Source: Bacteroidales bacterium (GTDB lineage: Bacteria > Bacteroidota > Bacteroidia > Bacteroidales > UBA932). Taken from it: a DNA stretch of 61,560 bases. Below the pieces are notes generated by a model. That model was not told the origin of the DNA, did not search any database, and was given only the letters and a program-made list of their open reading frames with translations. This document shows positions 17,475 through 27,330 of this stretch, one piece after another (positions within the stretch are counted from its first letter, which is position 1; each line of letters begins with the position of its first letter). The translations under genes were made by a program, and so were the position numbers. The stretch lies in the NCBI GenBank assembly GCA_016284265.1, contig JAEEOM010000039.1:1-61560 (forward strand). The letters are read 5' to 3'.

Positions 17475-17524
17475 GACTTTGCACACCGGATGGCGTCAAG
17501 TCGAGCAAGTAATCCTTTTTTTGT

Positions 17525-17532
17525 TATCTTTG
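17525..17532 (+). promoter_or_regulatory. Promoter -7 box (TATCTTTG) before SPOR gene
   Basis: Exact TATCTTTGC, with only 7 nt to the ATG at 17540, again predicting a leaderless or near-leaderless transcript. Confidence 0.6.
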
Positions 17533-17539
17533 CAAAATT

Positions 17540-18040
17540 ATGCGAAGATACAAGAATAAGGCGCTTGCTTTTGCCTTGACCCTGGCGGTCCTGTCGCTCT
17601 CCTGCACAGGCTGCGACTGGATCCGTGCCTCGCTGGGCAAACCCACCTCTGCCGACCTGACCGTCCTTCGGATGGCCCGGGAAGCCCGTGAGCAGGCCGT
17701 GCGCGACTCGATTGCCGCCGCAAAGGCGGAGCAGGCCCGGATTGAGGCGGAGCAGGCGGCAGCTGCCGCCGCGGCAGCCGCCGTTCCGAAACGCTATTAT
17801 GCCGTGGCCGGCGCTTTCCGGGAGGACGAAGGTGCGCGGATTTTCGAAGAGAAGCTCCGCGAGAACGGCTTCCAGGTCCGGACTTTTAATTTCCGCAACG
17901 GCCTGAAAGTGGTCTGCGTGGAGGGCAGCGACACCCTGGAGGTCGTCCGCCGTGACATGGCGGCCATCAAGAAGCTTGGCATCGCCCCCACCGATCCCTG
18001 GATCTACAACACGAATCAAAAACTACACAAACAGATATGA
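17540..18040 (+). CDS. SPOR-domain lipoprotein
   Basis: The 166-residue protein has a lipoprotein-type signal (Cys22 or Cys25 in SLSCTGC) and an Ala/Glu-rich helix (residues about 45-92) with a run of nine Ala. A C-terminal SPOR fold ([21 protein letters not shown] to DPWIY) follows. SPOR domains bind denuded glycan strands of septal peptidoglycan, so a cell-division or cell-wall role is likely. The stop overlaps the gcvT start (ATGA). Confidence 0.83.
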   Translation: MRRYKNKALAFALTLAVLSLSCTGCDWIRASLGKPTSADLTVLRMAREAREQAVRDSIAAAKAEQARIEAEQAAAAAAAAAVPKRYYAVAGAFREDEGARIFEEKLRENGFQVRTFNFRNGLKVVCVEGSDTLEVVRRDMAAIKKLGIAPTDPWIYNTNQKLHKQI

Positions 18041-19143
18041 AAAATACCGTTTTCACAGAGAAGCACATCGCGCTGGGTGCGAAGATGGCTCCGTTCGCCG
18101 GCTACAACATGCCGATCCAATACAAGGGAATCAATGAGGAACACGCCTGCGTGCGGGAAGGTGTCGGCGTTTTCGACGTCTCCCACATGGGTGAGATCTG
18201 GATTCTGGGCCCCAAGGCCCTGCCGTTCCTGCAGTATGTCTCTTCCAACGACGCCTCCGTCCTCTTCCCGGGCAAGGCACAGTACACCTGCTTCCCCAAC
18301 GGCAAAGGCGGTATTGTGGACGACTTCATCGCCTATTGCTTCAGCACGGAGAAATACCTGCTCGCCGTCAACGCCGCCAATATCGAGAAAGACTGGAATC
18401 ACCTGTGCAGCATTGCCCCGAAGTTCGGACTCGAGGTGGGAAAGGACCTTGTAAACGCGTCCGATGCCACCTGCCAGCTCGCCATCCAGGGCCCCAAGGC
18501 CATGGAAGTGATGCAGAAGCTCTGCAAGGAAGATGTCCTCTCCATGGAGTACTATACCTTCAAGGAGATTGAAGTGGCCGGCATCCCCGGCGCCATCCTC
18601 TCCACCACCGGTTACACCGGCAGCGGCGGATGCGAAGTCTATGTTCCCAACGAGTATGGCGACCAGCTCTGGAAGGCGGTCTTCGAAGCCGGTGAGCCTT
18701 TCGGCATCCAGCCGATCGGACTGGGCGCCCGCGATACGCTCCGGCTGGAGATGGGTTTCTGCCTCTACGGCAACGATATCGACGACACGACCTCCCCGCT
18801 GGAAGCCGGCCTGGGCTGGATTACCAAGTTCAACGACGTCAAGGGCGACTTCATCGACAAGCAATTCCTGCTCGACCAGAAGGCGGCCGGCCTGACGCGC
18901 AAGCTCGTGGGCTTTGAGCTCGTGGACCGCGGTATCGCCCGCCACGAGATGCCCATCTGCGATGCCGAAGGAAATCCGATCGGCCATGTAACCTCCGGCA
19001 CCATGGGTCCGACTGTCAAAAAGGCGATTGGCATGGGATATGTTAATGTACCTTTCAACAAGGTCGGCACCGAAATCTTCATCAATGTGCGCGGCAAGCT
19101 GATCAAGGCCGTGGTGGTGAAGATGCCGTTCTACAAGAAATAG
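18037..19143 (+). CDS. gcvT: Glycine cleavage system T protein (aminomethyltransferase)
   Basis: GcvT transfers the aminomethyl carbon from H-protein to tetrahydrofolate, releasing ammonia. The 368-residue protein is full length. It shows [12 protein letters not shown] near the N terminus, the folate-binding [14 protein letters not shown] stretch, [20 protein letters not shown] and the C-terminal [11 protein letters not shown]. No gcvH or gcvP is present in the window, and no glycine riboswitch is apparent. The gene starts within the end of the SPOR gene. Confidence 0.95.
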   Translation: MKNTVFTEKHIALGAKMAPFAGYNMPIQYKGINEEHACVREGVGVFDVSHMGEIWILGPKALPFLQYVSSNDASVLFPGKAQYTCFPNGKGGIVDDFIAYCFSTEKYLLAVNAANIEKDWNHLCSIAPKFGLEVGKDLVNASDATCQLAIQGPKAMEVMQKLCKEDVLSMEYYTFKEIEVAGIPGAILSTTGYTGSGGCEVYVPNEYGDQLWKAVFEAGEPFGIQPIGLGARDTLRLEMGFCLYGNDIDDTTSPLEAGLGWITKFNDVKGDFIDKQFLLDQKAAGLTRKLVGFELVDRGIARHEMPICDAEGNPIGHVTSGTMGPTVKKAIGMGYVNVPFNKVGTEIFINVRGKLIKAVVVKMPFYKK

Positions 19144-20436
19144 TTGAAGAAGTTTTTAATCATATTGTTTCTGCTGGAATTCTGTGCGGCGGGTCTCGCC
19201 GCACAGAATTTTGCTGTGGCCCCGTCGCTCCGGCAGCATGTGGAGGCCTTGGCCTCCGAGGAGATGGAAGGCCGCCTGGCCGGTACCGCGGGCGAACGGG
19301 CTGCGGCCCGCTACCTGTATGATGCGTTGCGCGAAGCGGGCGTCCTGATGCTGACCGACAGTCTGGGACAGGATTTCCGGATCTCCGGGGATCAAGGCGA
19401 GATTGCTTCGCAGAACATCGTGGGCATCGTGCAGGGCGCTGATCCGCAACTCCGGGAGGAGTATATTGTGGTGGGTGCCCGTTACGATCACGTGGGCATG
19501 CATACCCTGACCATCGACGGTGAGCCGGTCCGTCAGCTCTACCCCGGCGCCGATGCAAATGCTTCGGGTGTGGCGGTCCTGATTGAACTTGCCCGGATGG
19601 TTTCCCAGTACCAGGGCTTGTTCCGCCGGTCGGTCCTTTTCGTGGGGTTTGGTGCCGGCGAACAGGGCATGGCCGGGTCCTGGTATTTTGTCAACCGGGC
19701 CTTCGAACAGCTTGGTGCGGTGAAAGCGATGGTGGACCTCGACTGTCTCGGCCGCAGCGGACACGACAATCCGTTCCAATGCTTTACGCAGCTCGGGGCT
19801 ATCGACCGGGACTATCTTTTCGATCAGACACTGGAGCAACCTGTCGTCACCAAGCCTGTGCTTGTGCAGCAGCCGCCTGTATCCTCCGACTGCCTTTCCT
19901 TTTATGAACGGAATATCCCGATCTTCCTGTTCACCACGGGTCCGGCCCGGGAGCACAGGACTATTAAAGATACGCCCCGTCTGGTCGATTATCCGGCCAT
20001 GGAGTCCGCCTGCCAGTATCTCTATCACTTCCTGCTGGTCCTGTGCGATGTGGATGACGTCGCGACCGTGAATGCCGACCCTGCCAGGCGGGCTGCCCGG
20101 GCCGAAAAAATCTATGCCGTCGGCGAGTGCGACGTGCGTCCCCAGTTCTTCCATTCCAATGAGAAGCATTTCCTCCAAAGCTGGGTTTACAAATATTTGC
20201 GTTATCCCGAGCGGGCCATCCAGCAGAAGATCCAGGGCCAGGTGCTCGTGGGCTTTGTGATTGAAAAGGACGGCAGCGTTACGAACGTTACAGTGGAACA
20301 CAGCCTCGACGAGCAGCTTGACGACGAGGCGGTCCGGGTGATTTCTGTGTCGCCGAAGTGGATTCCGGGCCAGATCAAGGGCGAGAAAGTACGTACGCGG
20401 ATGGTCATCCCCGTGGAGTTCCGTCTCAAGAGATAA
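19144..20436 (+). CDS. M28-peptidase-like protein fused to TonB C-terminal domain
   Basis: The 430-residue protein starts with TTG immediately after the gcvT stop; this start gives a proper signal peptide (MKKFLIILFLLEFCAAGLAA). Residues about 25-300 align with M28 metallopeptidases and about 345-430 are a TonB C-terminal domain (YPERAIQQKIQGQVLVGFVI, the PKWIPGQ pattern). Key M28 positions are changed: the zinc His of HYD is Arg113, the second Asp of GADD is Ala138, and the catalytic Glu of EE is Gly172. Asp137, Glu173 and an Asp in MVDLD remain, and His271 lies in an altered context. It is probably a non-catalytic envelope protein. Confidence 0.8.
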   Translation: MKKFLIILFLLEFCAAGLAAQNFAVAPSLRQHVEALASEEMEGRLAGTAGERAAARYLYDALREAGVLMLTDSLGQDFRISGDQGEIASQNIVGIVQGADPQLREEYIVVGARYDHVGMHTLTIDGEPVRQLYPGADANASGVAVLIELARMVSQYQGLFRRSVLFVGFGAGEQGMAGSWYFVNRAFEQLGAVKAMVDLDCLGRSGHDNPFQCFTQLGAIDRDYLFDQTLEQPVVTKPVLVQQPPVSSDCLSFYERNIPIFLFTTGPAREHRTIKDTPRLVDYPAMESACQYLYHFLLVLCDVDDVATVNADPARRAARAEKIYAVGECDVRPQFFHSNEKHFLQSWVYKYLRYPERAIQQKIQGQVLVGFVIEKDGSVTNVTVEHSLDEQLDDEAVRVISVSPKWIPGQIKGEKVRTRMVIPVEFRLKR

Positions 20437-20463
20437 TTTCTTAGCAAACTGGCTGGAAATCGT

Positions 20464-20471
20464 TATCTTTG
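20464..20471 (+). promoter_or_regulatory. leuS promoter -7 box (TATCTTTG)
   Basis: Exact TATCTTTGC, 19 nt before the leuS ATG at 20491. Confidence 0.6.
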
Positions 20472-20490
20472 CGGTTCAAAACAACACGCA

Positions 20491-23202
20491 ATGGAATACA
20501 ATTTCGCCCAGATCGAGAAGAAGTGGCAGGCCTATTGGGCCGAGCACCACACTTTCCAGGCCCAGACAGATCCCGCCAAACCCAAATATTACGTGCTTGA
20601 CATGTTCCCGTACCCTTCCGGAGCGGGCCTGCATGTCGGTCATCCGCTCGGCTACATCGCGAGCGACATCTACAGCCGTTACAAGCGCCTGAAGGGCTTC
20701 AACGTGCTGCATCCCATGGGTTACGACGCATTCGGCCTCCCCGCTGAGCAGTACGCCATCCAGACCGGCCAGCATCCCGCCAAGACCACAGACCAGAACA
20801 TCGCCCGTTACCGGCAGCAGATGGACCGCATCGGCTTCTCGTACGACTGGTCTCGCGAAGTCCGCACCTGCGATCCCGCCTACTACAAGTGGACGCAGTG
20901 GGCCTTCCTGGAAATGTTCAACCACTGGTACAATCCCGAGACCGACAAAGCCGAGCCGATCGATACCTTGATTGACAAATTCCAGGCGGAAGGCCGTTGG
21001 GATGGTCTCTCCGAAAAGGAGCAGTCCGACCTGCTGATGCAGTACCGCATCGCCTACCTGGGCGAGACTTCGGTGAACTGGTGCCCGCAACTGGGTACCG
21101 TCCTGGCCAATGACGAAGTGAAAGAAGGTTATTCTGTGCGTGGCGGTTTCCCCGTAGAGCAGAAGAAGATGAAACAGTGGCAGCTCCGTGTGAGTGCCTA
21201 CGCCGAGCGGCTCCTGGCCGGTCTCGACCAGCTCGACTGGACCGACTCCCTCAAGGAGATGCAGCGTAACTGGATCGGCAAGAGCCAGGGTGCCGAAATG
21301 GTGTTCCATGTCTTCAACGGCGATCAGGAATACGAGATGACGATCTTCACCACCCGCGCCGATACGATCTTCGGTGTCACCTTCATGGTGCTTGCCCCGG
21401 AAAGCGACTGGGTGGAGAAACTCACCACGCCGGAGCAGCAAGAGGCCGTCGAGGCTTATCTGCTGCAGGCCAAGAAGAAGACCGAGCGTGAACGCATCGC
21501 CGAAACCCGCAAGGTCACCGGCGTGTTTACCGGTTCCTACGCCGTGAATCCGCTCACCGGCGAGAAAGTGCCCGTGTGGATTTCTGAGTACGTGCTGGCC
21601 GGCTACGGTACCGGTGCCATCATGGCGGTGCCGGCGCATGACAGCCGCGACTATGTTTTCGCCAAGACGTTTAACCTGCCCATCGTTCCGCTGATTGAAG
21701 GATGCGACATTTCCGAGTCGAGTTTCGACGCAAAAGAAGGCATCATGTGCAATTCCGGTTTCCTGACGGGCATGACCGTCAAGGAAGCCATCCCCGCCGC
21801 CATCGATTACATCGAAGCCCATGGCCTGGGTCGACGCAAGATCAATTACCGCCTGCGGGATGCCATCTTCTCACGTCAGCGCTACTGGGGCGAACCGTTC
21901 CCGATCTACTACAAGAACGGGATTCCGCAGGCGATGCCGATGGAATGTCTGCCGCTGGAACTGCCCGAAGTCGATAAGTTCCTGCCTACCGAGACAGGCG
22001 AGCCGCCGTTGGCCCGGGCGCAGGACTGGACGTATGAAGGCTGGCCCATTGAGACCAGCACGATGCCGGGCTTCGCGGGCAGCAGCGCCTACTACCTGCG
22101 CTACATGGACCCGCATAACGATACCGCCCTGGTGAGCCGCGAGGCCGACGAATACTGGCGCGACGTAGATCTCTACATCGGCGGTACGGAGCATGCCACC
22201 GGCCACCTCATCTACTCCCGATTCTGGAACAAGTTCCTCTATGACTGCGGCTACGTCTGCGAACAAGAACCTTTCAAGAAACTCATCAACCAGGGCATGA
22301 TCCAGGGCCAGAGCAAGTTCGTATATCGCATCAAGAACACCAATACCTTCGTCTCCTATGGCTTGAAGGACCAGTACGACACGACTGAGATCCACGTCGA
22401 CGTGAACATTGTCGACGGCGACCGGCTCGATACCGAAGCCTTCCGGCGCTGGATGCCCGATTTCGCTACGGCCGAGTTTATCCTCGAAGACGGCCAGTAT
22501 ATCTGCGGCAGCGCCATCGAAAAGATGAGCAAGTCGATGTTCAACGTGGTCAACCCCGACAACGTGTGCGAACGTTACGGTGCCGATACCCTCCGCATGT
22601 ACGAGATGTTCCTCGGCCCGCTCGAGCAGAGCAAGCCGTGGGATACCAAAGGCATCGATGGCGTCCACCGCTTCCTCCGCCGTTTCTGGAAACTCTTCTT
22701 CGACCGCGACACCTTCTGCGTGAGCGACGAAAAGGCAACGCCCGCTGAACTGAAGGCGCTCCACAAGTTGATTGGCAAAGCGCAGGACGACATCGAGCAC
22801 TTCTCCTTCAACACGACGGTGAGTGCTTTCATGATTGCTGTGGGCGAACTCTCCGATCTCAATTGCAACAAGCGCGAGATTCTCGAGCCGCTGCTCGTCG
22901 TGCTCAGTCCTTTCGCTCCGCATATCGCCGAAGAACTCTGGCAGATGCTCGGTCATGCGGAAAGCATCTCGTTTGCCTCCTATCCCGCGTACAATGCCGC
23001 CTATACCGTGGAAGACACCGTGAAGTATCCGGTACAGTTCAACGGCAAGCTGCGTTTCCTGCTCGAGTTGCCCAAGAGCCTGGGCCGGGAAGAAGTGGAA
23101 GCGGCCGTCCGGGCAGATGCCAATACCGGGAAATACCTCCAGGGCGCGACAATCCGCAAGGTCATCGTCGTTCCGGGTAAAATCATCAATATCGTCTGCT
23201 AA
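20491..23202 (+). CDS. leuS: Leucyl-tRNA synthetase
   Basis: A class Ia synthetase charging tRNA-Leu, with an editing (CP1) domain. The 903-residue protein has the HIGH-type motif in [16 protein letters not shown] and the KMSKS motif in [11 protein letters not shown]. The editing-site TTRADTIFG stretch and DSRDY also match the family. An insertion of roughly 80 residues between [16 protein letters not shown] and KMSKS is usual for Bacteroidota LeuS. Its stop codon is directly followed by the ATG of the YitT gene. Confidence 0.97.
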   Translation: MEYNFAQIEKKWQAYWAEHHTFQAQTDPAKPKYYVLDMFPYPSGAGLHVGHPLGYIASDIYSRYKRLKGFNVLHPMGYDAFGLPAEQYAIQTGQHPAKTTDQNIARYRQQMDRIGFSYDWSREVRTCDPAYYKWTQWAFLEMFNHWYNPETDKAEPIDTLIDKFQAEGRWDGLSEKEQSDLLMQYRIAYLGETSVNWCPQLGTVLANDEVKEGYSVRGGFPVEQKKMKQWQLRVSAYAERLLAGLDQLDWTDSLKEMQRNWIGKSQGAEMVFHVFNGDQEYEMTIFTTRADTIFGVTFMVLAPESDWVEKLTTPEQQEAVEAYLLQAKKKTERERIAETRKVTGVFTGSYAVNPLTGEKVPVWISEYVLAGYGTGAIMAVPAHDSRDYVFAKTFNLPIVPLIEGCDISESSFDAKEGIMCNSGFLTGMTVKEAIPAAIDYIEAHGLGRRKINYRLRDAIFSRQRYWGEPFPIYYKNGIPQAMPMECLPLELPEVDKFLPTETGEPPLARAQDWTYEGWPIETSTMPGFAGSSAYYLRYMDPHNDTALVSREADEYWRDVDLYIGGTEHATGHLIYSRFWNKFLYDCGYVCEQEPFKKLINQGMIQGQSKFVYRIKNTNTFVSYGLKDQYDTTEIHVDVNIVDGDRLDTEAFRRWMPDFATAEFILEDGQYICGSAIEKMSKSMFNVVNPDNVCERYGADTLRMYEMFLGPLEQSKPWDTKGIDGVHRFLRRFWKLFFDRDTFCVSDEKATPAELKALHKLIGKAQDDIEHFSFNTTVSAFMIAVGELSDLNCNKREILEPLLVVLSPFAPHIAEELWQMLGHAESISFASYPAYNAAYTVEDTVKYPVQFNGKLRFLLELPKSLGREEVEAAVRADANTGKYLQGATIRKVIVVPGKIINIVC

Positions 23203-24099
23203 ATGAATCAGAACAAATTCTTATCGACGCTCAAGTCCTACGCGATCATCACGGTCGGCCTGATTCTGTATGTGCTGGCCTGGGTGGTCTTCATCATTCC
23301 CCACCAGCTGGTGGGCGGCGGCGTCACCGGTATTTCGGCTGTGATCCAGTATTGCACCGGGTTCCATGTGAGCTACTCCTTCTTCATCATCAATGGCATC
23401 CTGCTGTTGATCGCCCTCAAGGTGCTGGGTCCGGCTTTCGGCGTGAAGACCGTCTATGCGATGGTGGTCACGACGCTGCTGCTGCGGTTCATGCCGATGA
23501 TCATCCCGCAGGAATTCATCCAGATCATCGCCCTGGACAATGGCAAGCTGCTAAGTGTCATTATCGGCGGTATGCTCTCCGCCCTGGGCATCTCGCTCAC
23601 CTTCTCACAAGGCGGCAGTTCAGGCGGCACCGACATCGTGGCCCTGATGATCACCAAGTACCGCGCCATCTCGCCGGGCAAGATCCTGCTTATCCTCGAT
23701 ATCTTCATTATCGGATCGTCCCTCATCGTCCCGACGGAGGGAAGTTGGGGCGTCCGCGTCGCCAACCTGGTTTATGGCTATGTAATGGCCGGCGTCTTCA
23801 GCGTAGCGCTCGATCTTTTCGTTTCGGGTTCGAAGCAGTCCGTACAAATCTTTATATTTTCGAAAAATTTTCAAAAAATCGCCGACCGGATTACCAACGA
23901 TGTCCATCGCGGCGTGACGGCGCTCGACGGAAAGGGCTGGTACACAAAGACGGAGTCGACCGTCCTAGTAGTCGTGGCCCGCAAGCAGGAACTCAAATTT
24001 TTGCTTACCATCATCAAGGAGGAAGATCCGCAGGCTTTCATTTCCGTCGCCAGTGTGACGGGCGTCTATGGCTCCGGCTTCGAAGTTATCAAGAAGTAG
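23203..24099 (+). CDS. YitT family membrane protein
   Basis: The 298-residue protein has about five or six hydrophobic helices (residues about 10-205) and a C-terminal soluble DUF2179 domain (residues about 215-298). The helices contain the family pattern GGxTGIS and QGGSSGGTDI. YitT proteins are conserved membrane proteins of unknown transport or sensing function. The start is contiguous with the leuS stop. A strong terminator follows at 24133-24169. Confidence 0.9.
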   Translation: MNQNKFLSTLKSYAIITVGLILYVLAWVVFIIPHQLVGGGVTGISAVIQYCTGFHVSYSFFIINGILLLIALKVLGPAFGVKTVYAMVVTTLLLRFMPMIIPQEFIQIIALDNGKLLSVIIGGMLSALGISLTFSQGGSSGGTDIVALMITKYRAISPGKILLILDIFIIGSSLIVPTEGSWGVRVANLVYGYVMAGVFSVALDLFVSGSKQSVQIFIFSKNFQKIADRITNDVHRGVTALDGKGWYTKTESTVLVVVARKQELKFLLTIIKEEDPQAFISVASVTGVYGSGFEVIKK

Positions 24100-24132
24100 C
24101 TCAAAGACAGCATTTTACAAATCATATTATAT

Positions 24133-24169
24133 GGCGGTTATATCGTTCTTCGATCTAACCGCCTTTTTT
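24133..24169 (+). terminator. Intrinsic terminator after YitT gene
   Basis: GGCGGTTA (24133-24140) pairs with TAACCGCC (24156-24163), extended inward by ATCG/CGAT across one mismatch and followed by six T. It closes the leuS-yitT transcript. Confidence 0.9.
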
Positions 24170-24198
24170 GTTTGTAATTTCGGAGAAAAAACGGAACG

Positions 24199-24777
24199 AT
24201 GAATACGCTTTATCTGCTGATCGCTTATGTACCCCTCACCGTGGGGCTGGTTTTTCTCTTTTTCTGGATTCATCGGAAAACGACCGCAAGGGGTGGGGAA
24301 GCGGTGCCTGAATCCGATGCCCGCCCCAAACCGAAAGAGTATCCGCGTCAGGAACGGGCCATACCCAACGCCGACCGAATTCTGGAAGATTCTGGTCCCA
24401 GTCTGAAGGATTCCGACATGGAAGAGCTGAAGGAACGCCTTTGCAACGTCCTCGAACGCGAAAAACTCTATCTCAATCCCGACATCCGCGTCGGTGACCT
24501 GGCGGAACGTCTTTACACCAATAAAAGCTATCTGGCGCAGACGATTAAGATAAAAATGAATAAAAATTTCTGTCAGCTTATTCATTTTTATCGAGTCAGG
24601 GAGGCGATGCGGATCTATGCCCAGAATCCGGACTTGACGATTACACAATTATGCCGCCGGGTCGGATTCAATTCAATGACTACGTTCAATACGGCTTTCG
24701 GGAGGAATACCGGATTCACGCCCGCAGAGTGGTGTAAAGAATACCGGAAAAGAAATGAAACGAAGGGAGCAGAGTGA
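24199..24777 (+). CDS. Membrane-anchored AraC-type HTH protein
   Basis: The 192-residue protein has one N-terminal transmembrane helix (residues about 4-24), a charged linker of about 50 residues, and a C-terminal AraC/XylS-type double helix-turn-helix (about 90-188: VGDLAERLYTNKSYLAQTIK, then ITQLCRRVGFNSMTTFNTAFGR, then TPAEW). It has no sensor domain. In Bacteroidota, similar HTH domains occur at the end of membrane sensor proteins, so this may be a truncated or minimal version. The next HTH gene overlaps its end by 23 bp. Confidence 0.8.
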   Translation: MNTLYLLIAYVPLTVGLVFLFFWIHRKTTARGGEAVPESDARPKPKEYPRQERAIPNADRILEDSGPSLKDSDMEELKERLCNVLEREKLYLNPDIRVGDLAERLYTNKSYLAQTIKIKMNKNFCQLIHFYRVREAMRIYAQNPDLTITQLCRRVGFNSMTTFNTAFGRNTGFTPAEWCKEYRKRNETKGAE

Positions 24778-25117
24778 CGAGGAGATCTACGCACGGATGA
24801 TGCGGCTGATGCAGGGAAAGAAACTCTTCCTGCGGAAGAACCTGACCCGCGATGAAGTGGCCCGCGAGGCAATGACCAACCGGACCTACGTCACCCGGGC
24901 CCTGCAAGGGCGGGGGCTCAACTTCTCCCAGTTCGTCAATTCGTTCCGGGCGCAGTATGCCATTGAGTTGATGCTCGACGGAAAGCATGCCGACACCTCG
25001 CCCGCGGACATCGCAGAGTTGAGCGGCTTCTCCCACGTGGCCACCATGAACCGCTACATCAAGAAGAGCGCAGGCTCGACCGCCTGCGCCATGCGGGAAC
25101 GGATTTTCGGGCCTTGA
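24755..25117 (+). CDS. Solitary AraC-like HTH protein
   Basis: The 120-residue protein is essentially just an AraC-like DNA-binding domain. The first helix-turn-helix is VAREAMTNRTYVTRALQGRG; the second is DIAELSGFSHVATMNRYIKK. The canonical C-terminal TP(A/S)EYR ending is degenerate here (GSTACAMRER). It overlaps the membrane-anchored AraC-type gene by 23 bp and is probably translationally coupled. The pair could act together as one regulatory unit; the target genes are not evident, though the CHASE2 gene follows 55 bp on. Confidence 0.75.
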   Translation: MKRREQSDEEIYARMMRLMQGKKLFLRKNLTRDEVAREAMTNRTYVTRALQGRGLNFSQFVNSFRAQYAIELMLDGKHADTSPADIAELSGFSHVATMNRYIKKSAGSTACAMRERIFGP

Positions 25118-25139
25118 TCGAGCGTAAGGAATTTTTTCC

Positions 25140-25147
25140 TAATTTTG
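25140..25147 (+). promoter_or_regulatory. -7 box (TAATTTTG) before CHASE2 gene
   Basis: Exact TAnnTTTG, 25 nt before the ATG at 25173. It suggests the CHASE2/FecR-like pair has its own promoter. Confidence 0.5.
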
Positions 25148-25172
25148 GTCACTAATCGGAGTATCTGTGACC

Positions 25173-26360
25173 ATGGCCTCCCCAAAAACACCCTGGCATT
25201 TCTTTTTCCATCGCGATCATCTGCTCATCGTGCTTGGGGCTTTTGCCCTGTTGGGGGTGGTCTCTTTTGTCACGTTGAACCTTTCTTTTCTCAATCCTGT
25301 CGCCAAGGCGTGGAAGGCATTCAGCGTTACCGATTTGTTCTTTGACATCCAGCATTATGGCGAATCGGAAGAGAGCCCTGTGATAGCAGTCGTGGATATC
25401 AGCGAGGTCGAAGACAGGCGTGATTTGGCTGTTCTGCTGGAGCGTGTGGCTTTGTGCGAGCCTGCCTGCATGGGTGTGGATGCGATTTTTGAGGGACTGC
25501 GATCGGATGCGGGAGGGAATGCCCGGCTGGTGGAAGCCGTCAGGACATACGGCGACAAGATGGTGTTCACTTGCAAACTGACGGATTACGACAGTCAGGC
25601 CGGTTGCTTTACTTCTTCGGTCCATTCCTTTTTTTCAGACAGTTTATCCATCAGGGAGGGATATGCCAATTTGAAGAACAACTTGGACAACCTGCCTGTC
25701 CGCAAGCTCAGCGTCAAGAACCGGCTTGGCCAGGAAGTCATCAAGTCTTTCCCTGCTGCTGTCGTGGAACAATATGCCGGACGTTCTCTGGAAAACCATG
25801 GGGAAGACTGGCTGATCAACTACCGGAATGTCGGCTTTCGCGTGATTCCGCCCGATGAGATCGAGCAGGAAGCTGATTTCCTGGAAGGGAAGATAGTATT
25901 ACTCGGCGGTGTCAGGGAGGAAAGGGATGCGCATGTTTCTCCGATAGGGAAAATGCCCGGTGTCATGATTCAGGCTTATACCGTGGATACGCTGCTGGGG
26001 AAGAAAGTGCGTTATCTCCCTTCCTGGATCAACTGGATCCTTGCCTTTGTCCTGTGTTTCCTTTTCCAAGTTACCGTGGAGGCTCTCGTAAAAGCGACCG
26101 GGCAGGGCAAACGCGTCGTGCCGGCGACCTTCCTGCGGGAATCGAGGATCGTGCCCGGGAACACCTTATTCCTGTTTTCCGTTATCCTGACGTATCTGAC
26201 ATTCGTCATCTTTACGAAATGGGGCTTTTGTATAGATATAGCCATTGTATTGACACTTTTCGCTTTGACGCTGGAAAGCAGAAAACTGTACCGTTCTTCC
26301 CTCATTGCGCTTTCAAAGCGTTATTCAAATCGTTTCCTTCATAATTCATTGTTCACGTAG
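25173..26360 (+). CDS. CHASE2-domain membrane protein
   Basis: The 395-residue protein has an N-terminal transmembrane helix (about residues 15-35), a large extracytoplasmic CHASE2-type sensor, and three C-terminal helices. Sensor features are FDIQHYGESEESPVIAVVDI, then GVDAIFEG, the INYRN stretch and GKIVLLGG. CHASE2 usually feeds a cytoplasmic cyclase, kinase or GGDEF domain; here the chain ends about 25 residues after the last helix, so no output domain is encoded. A GTG six bases upstream is an alternative start. The FecR-like gene follows after 10 bp. Confidence 0.82.
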   Translation: MASPKTPWHFFFHRDHLLIVLGAFALLGVVSFVTLNLSFLNPVAKAWKAFSVTDLFFDIQHYGESEESPVIAVVDISEVEDRRDLAVLLERVALCEPACMGVDAIFEGLRSDAGGNARLVEAVRTYGDKMVFTCKLTDYDSQAGCFTSSVHSFFSDSLSIREGYANLKNNLDNLPVRKLSVKNRLGQEVIKSFPAAVVEQYAGRSLENHGEDWLINYRNVGFRVIPPDEIEQEADFLEGKIVLLGGVREERDAHVSPIGKMPGVMIQAYTVDTLLGKKVRYLPSWINWILAFVLCFLFQVTVEALVKATGQGKRVVPATFLRESRIVPGNTLFLFSVILTYLTFVIFTKWGFCIDIAIVLTLFALTLESRKLYRSSLIALSKRYSNRFLHNSLFT

Positions 26361-26370
26361 TCCCGTTCGC

Positions 26371-27330
26371 ATGAAATATTTGTTAACCTTTTCAATCAGT
26401 GTCATCCTGTCGTTCACTTGCCTGGCGCAATCCTATCTCGTCTATACGGTGAAAGGGGATGTCGTATCCAAGGGTAAGGCTAAGGCTGCGCAGATACAGC
26501 CCGGCGACCAGTTGACCGGTAAAGCCGTCGTGTCGGTTTCCCCCGAGGGCCGGCTGACGGTTATCGATGAGAAAGACGAAACGCTCTATACGCTCAAAGA
26601 GGGAATCGGGACCCTGTCGTCGCTGATCGAAAACCAGCAGAGCAAAGCCCGTCCGGTTACCCCCAGTTTCCTGGCTTTCGTAAAAGAAAAGATTTCAACC
26701 AAGAACAATCCCAAGGATGTCAACTACATGCAGGCGGCCGGTGTTACGTATCGCGGTTTGGGCGAGGATTTCATCCCGCTGCAGGCCGGCGGGCCCGGGA
26801 CGCTCCTGAATCCGCTCCGTGAATCGTTCGCCATTGCCGGGAAGGCCTTGACAGACAACGATGCAGACGGCTTGCTGCGTGTTTCGGACAGACTGGACAG
26901 CCTGGGACTTGTCCGCTACGATTTCCTGACCGTAACCGGGTACGAACCGCAGTCGTTCAACGGATACTTCATCTTCGATCCGCTGTGCCTGGTGGACCTT
27001 GCAGCCAATCTGGACAGTTCCCGGCCTTTCTCCGACCAAATAGCCGGGCAGCCTGTCCCGATGGCCCCTTCGACGGACAACAAACTGTCAGGTGGCAACA
27101 TCCTGTGCAATTACTACATCCTTCAACCCGGCCAGACCCTCGAACTGGCGGTCGGTTGCGCGGGCTATTGTGAAACCGCCGCCCTTTCTCTCTCCGGCAA
27201 CGTCACGGCCACTTTCGATGGCAGTGATTCGTATTACTGCACCTTCCCGGAGGAAACGACCGCCCGCATCGTCCTGACGAACCATTCCGGGAAAACCGAA
27301 GCGGTTCTGTTCGCCATCAATGCAGAATAA
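26371..27330 (+). CDS. Secreted FecR-like protein
   Basis: The 319-residue protein has a signal peptide (MKYLLTFSISVILSFTCLAQ). The N-terminal part, about residues 22-85, has a FecR-like pattern: VYTVKGDVVSKGKAKAAQI, then a PGDQL turn and strands ending in TLKEG. The remainder is not recognised. Pairing of FecR-like secreted proteins with CHASE2 membrane proteins is seen in other bacteria, and the 10-bp spacing supports a joint function. A bidirectional terminator begins at its stop codon. Confidence 0.65.
   Translation: MKYLLTFSISVILSFTCLAQSYLVYTVKGDVVSKGKAKAAQIQPGDQLTGKAVVSVSPEGRLTVIDEKDETLYTLKEGIGTLSSLIENQQSKARPVTPSFLAFVKEKISTKNNPKDVNYMQAAGVTYRGLGEDFIPLQAGGPGTLLNPLRESFAIAGKALTDNDADGLLRVSDRLDSLGLVRYDFLTVTGYEPQSFNGYFIFDPLCLVDLAANLDSSRPFSDQIAGQPVPMAPSTDNKLSGGNILCNYYILQPGQTLELAVGCAGYCETAALSLSGNVTATFDGSDSYYCTFPEETTARIVLTNHSGKTEAVLFAINAE

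Noticed and set aside
15780-17486. Long open frame (568 codons) on the minus strand
   Set aside because: It is antisense to the well-supported D-aminoacylase gene. GC-rich codon use keeps the opposite frame open; the translation has no recognisable domain.
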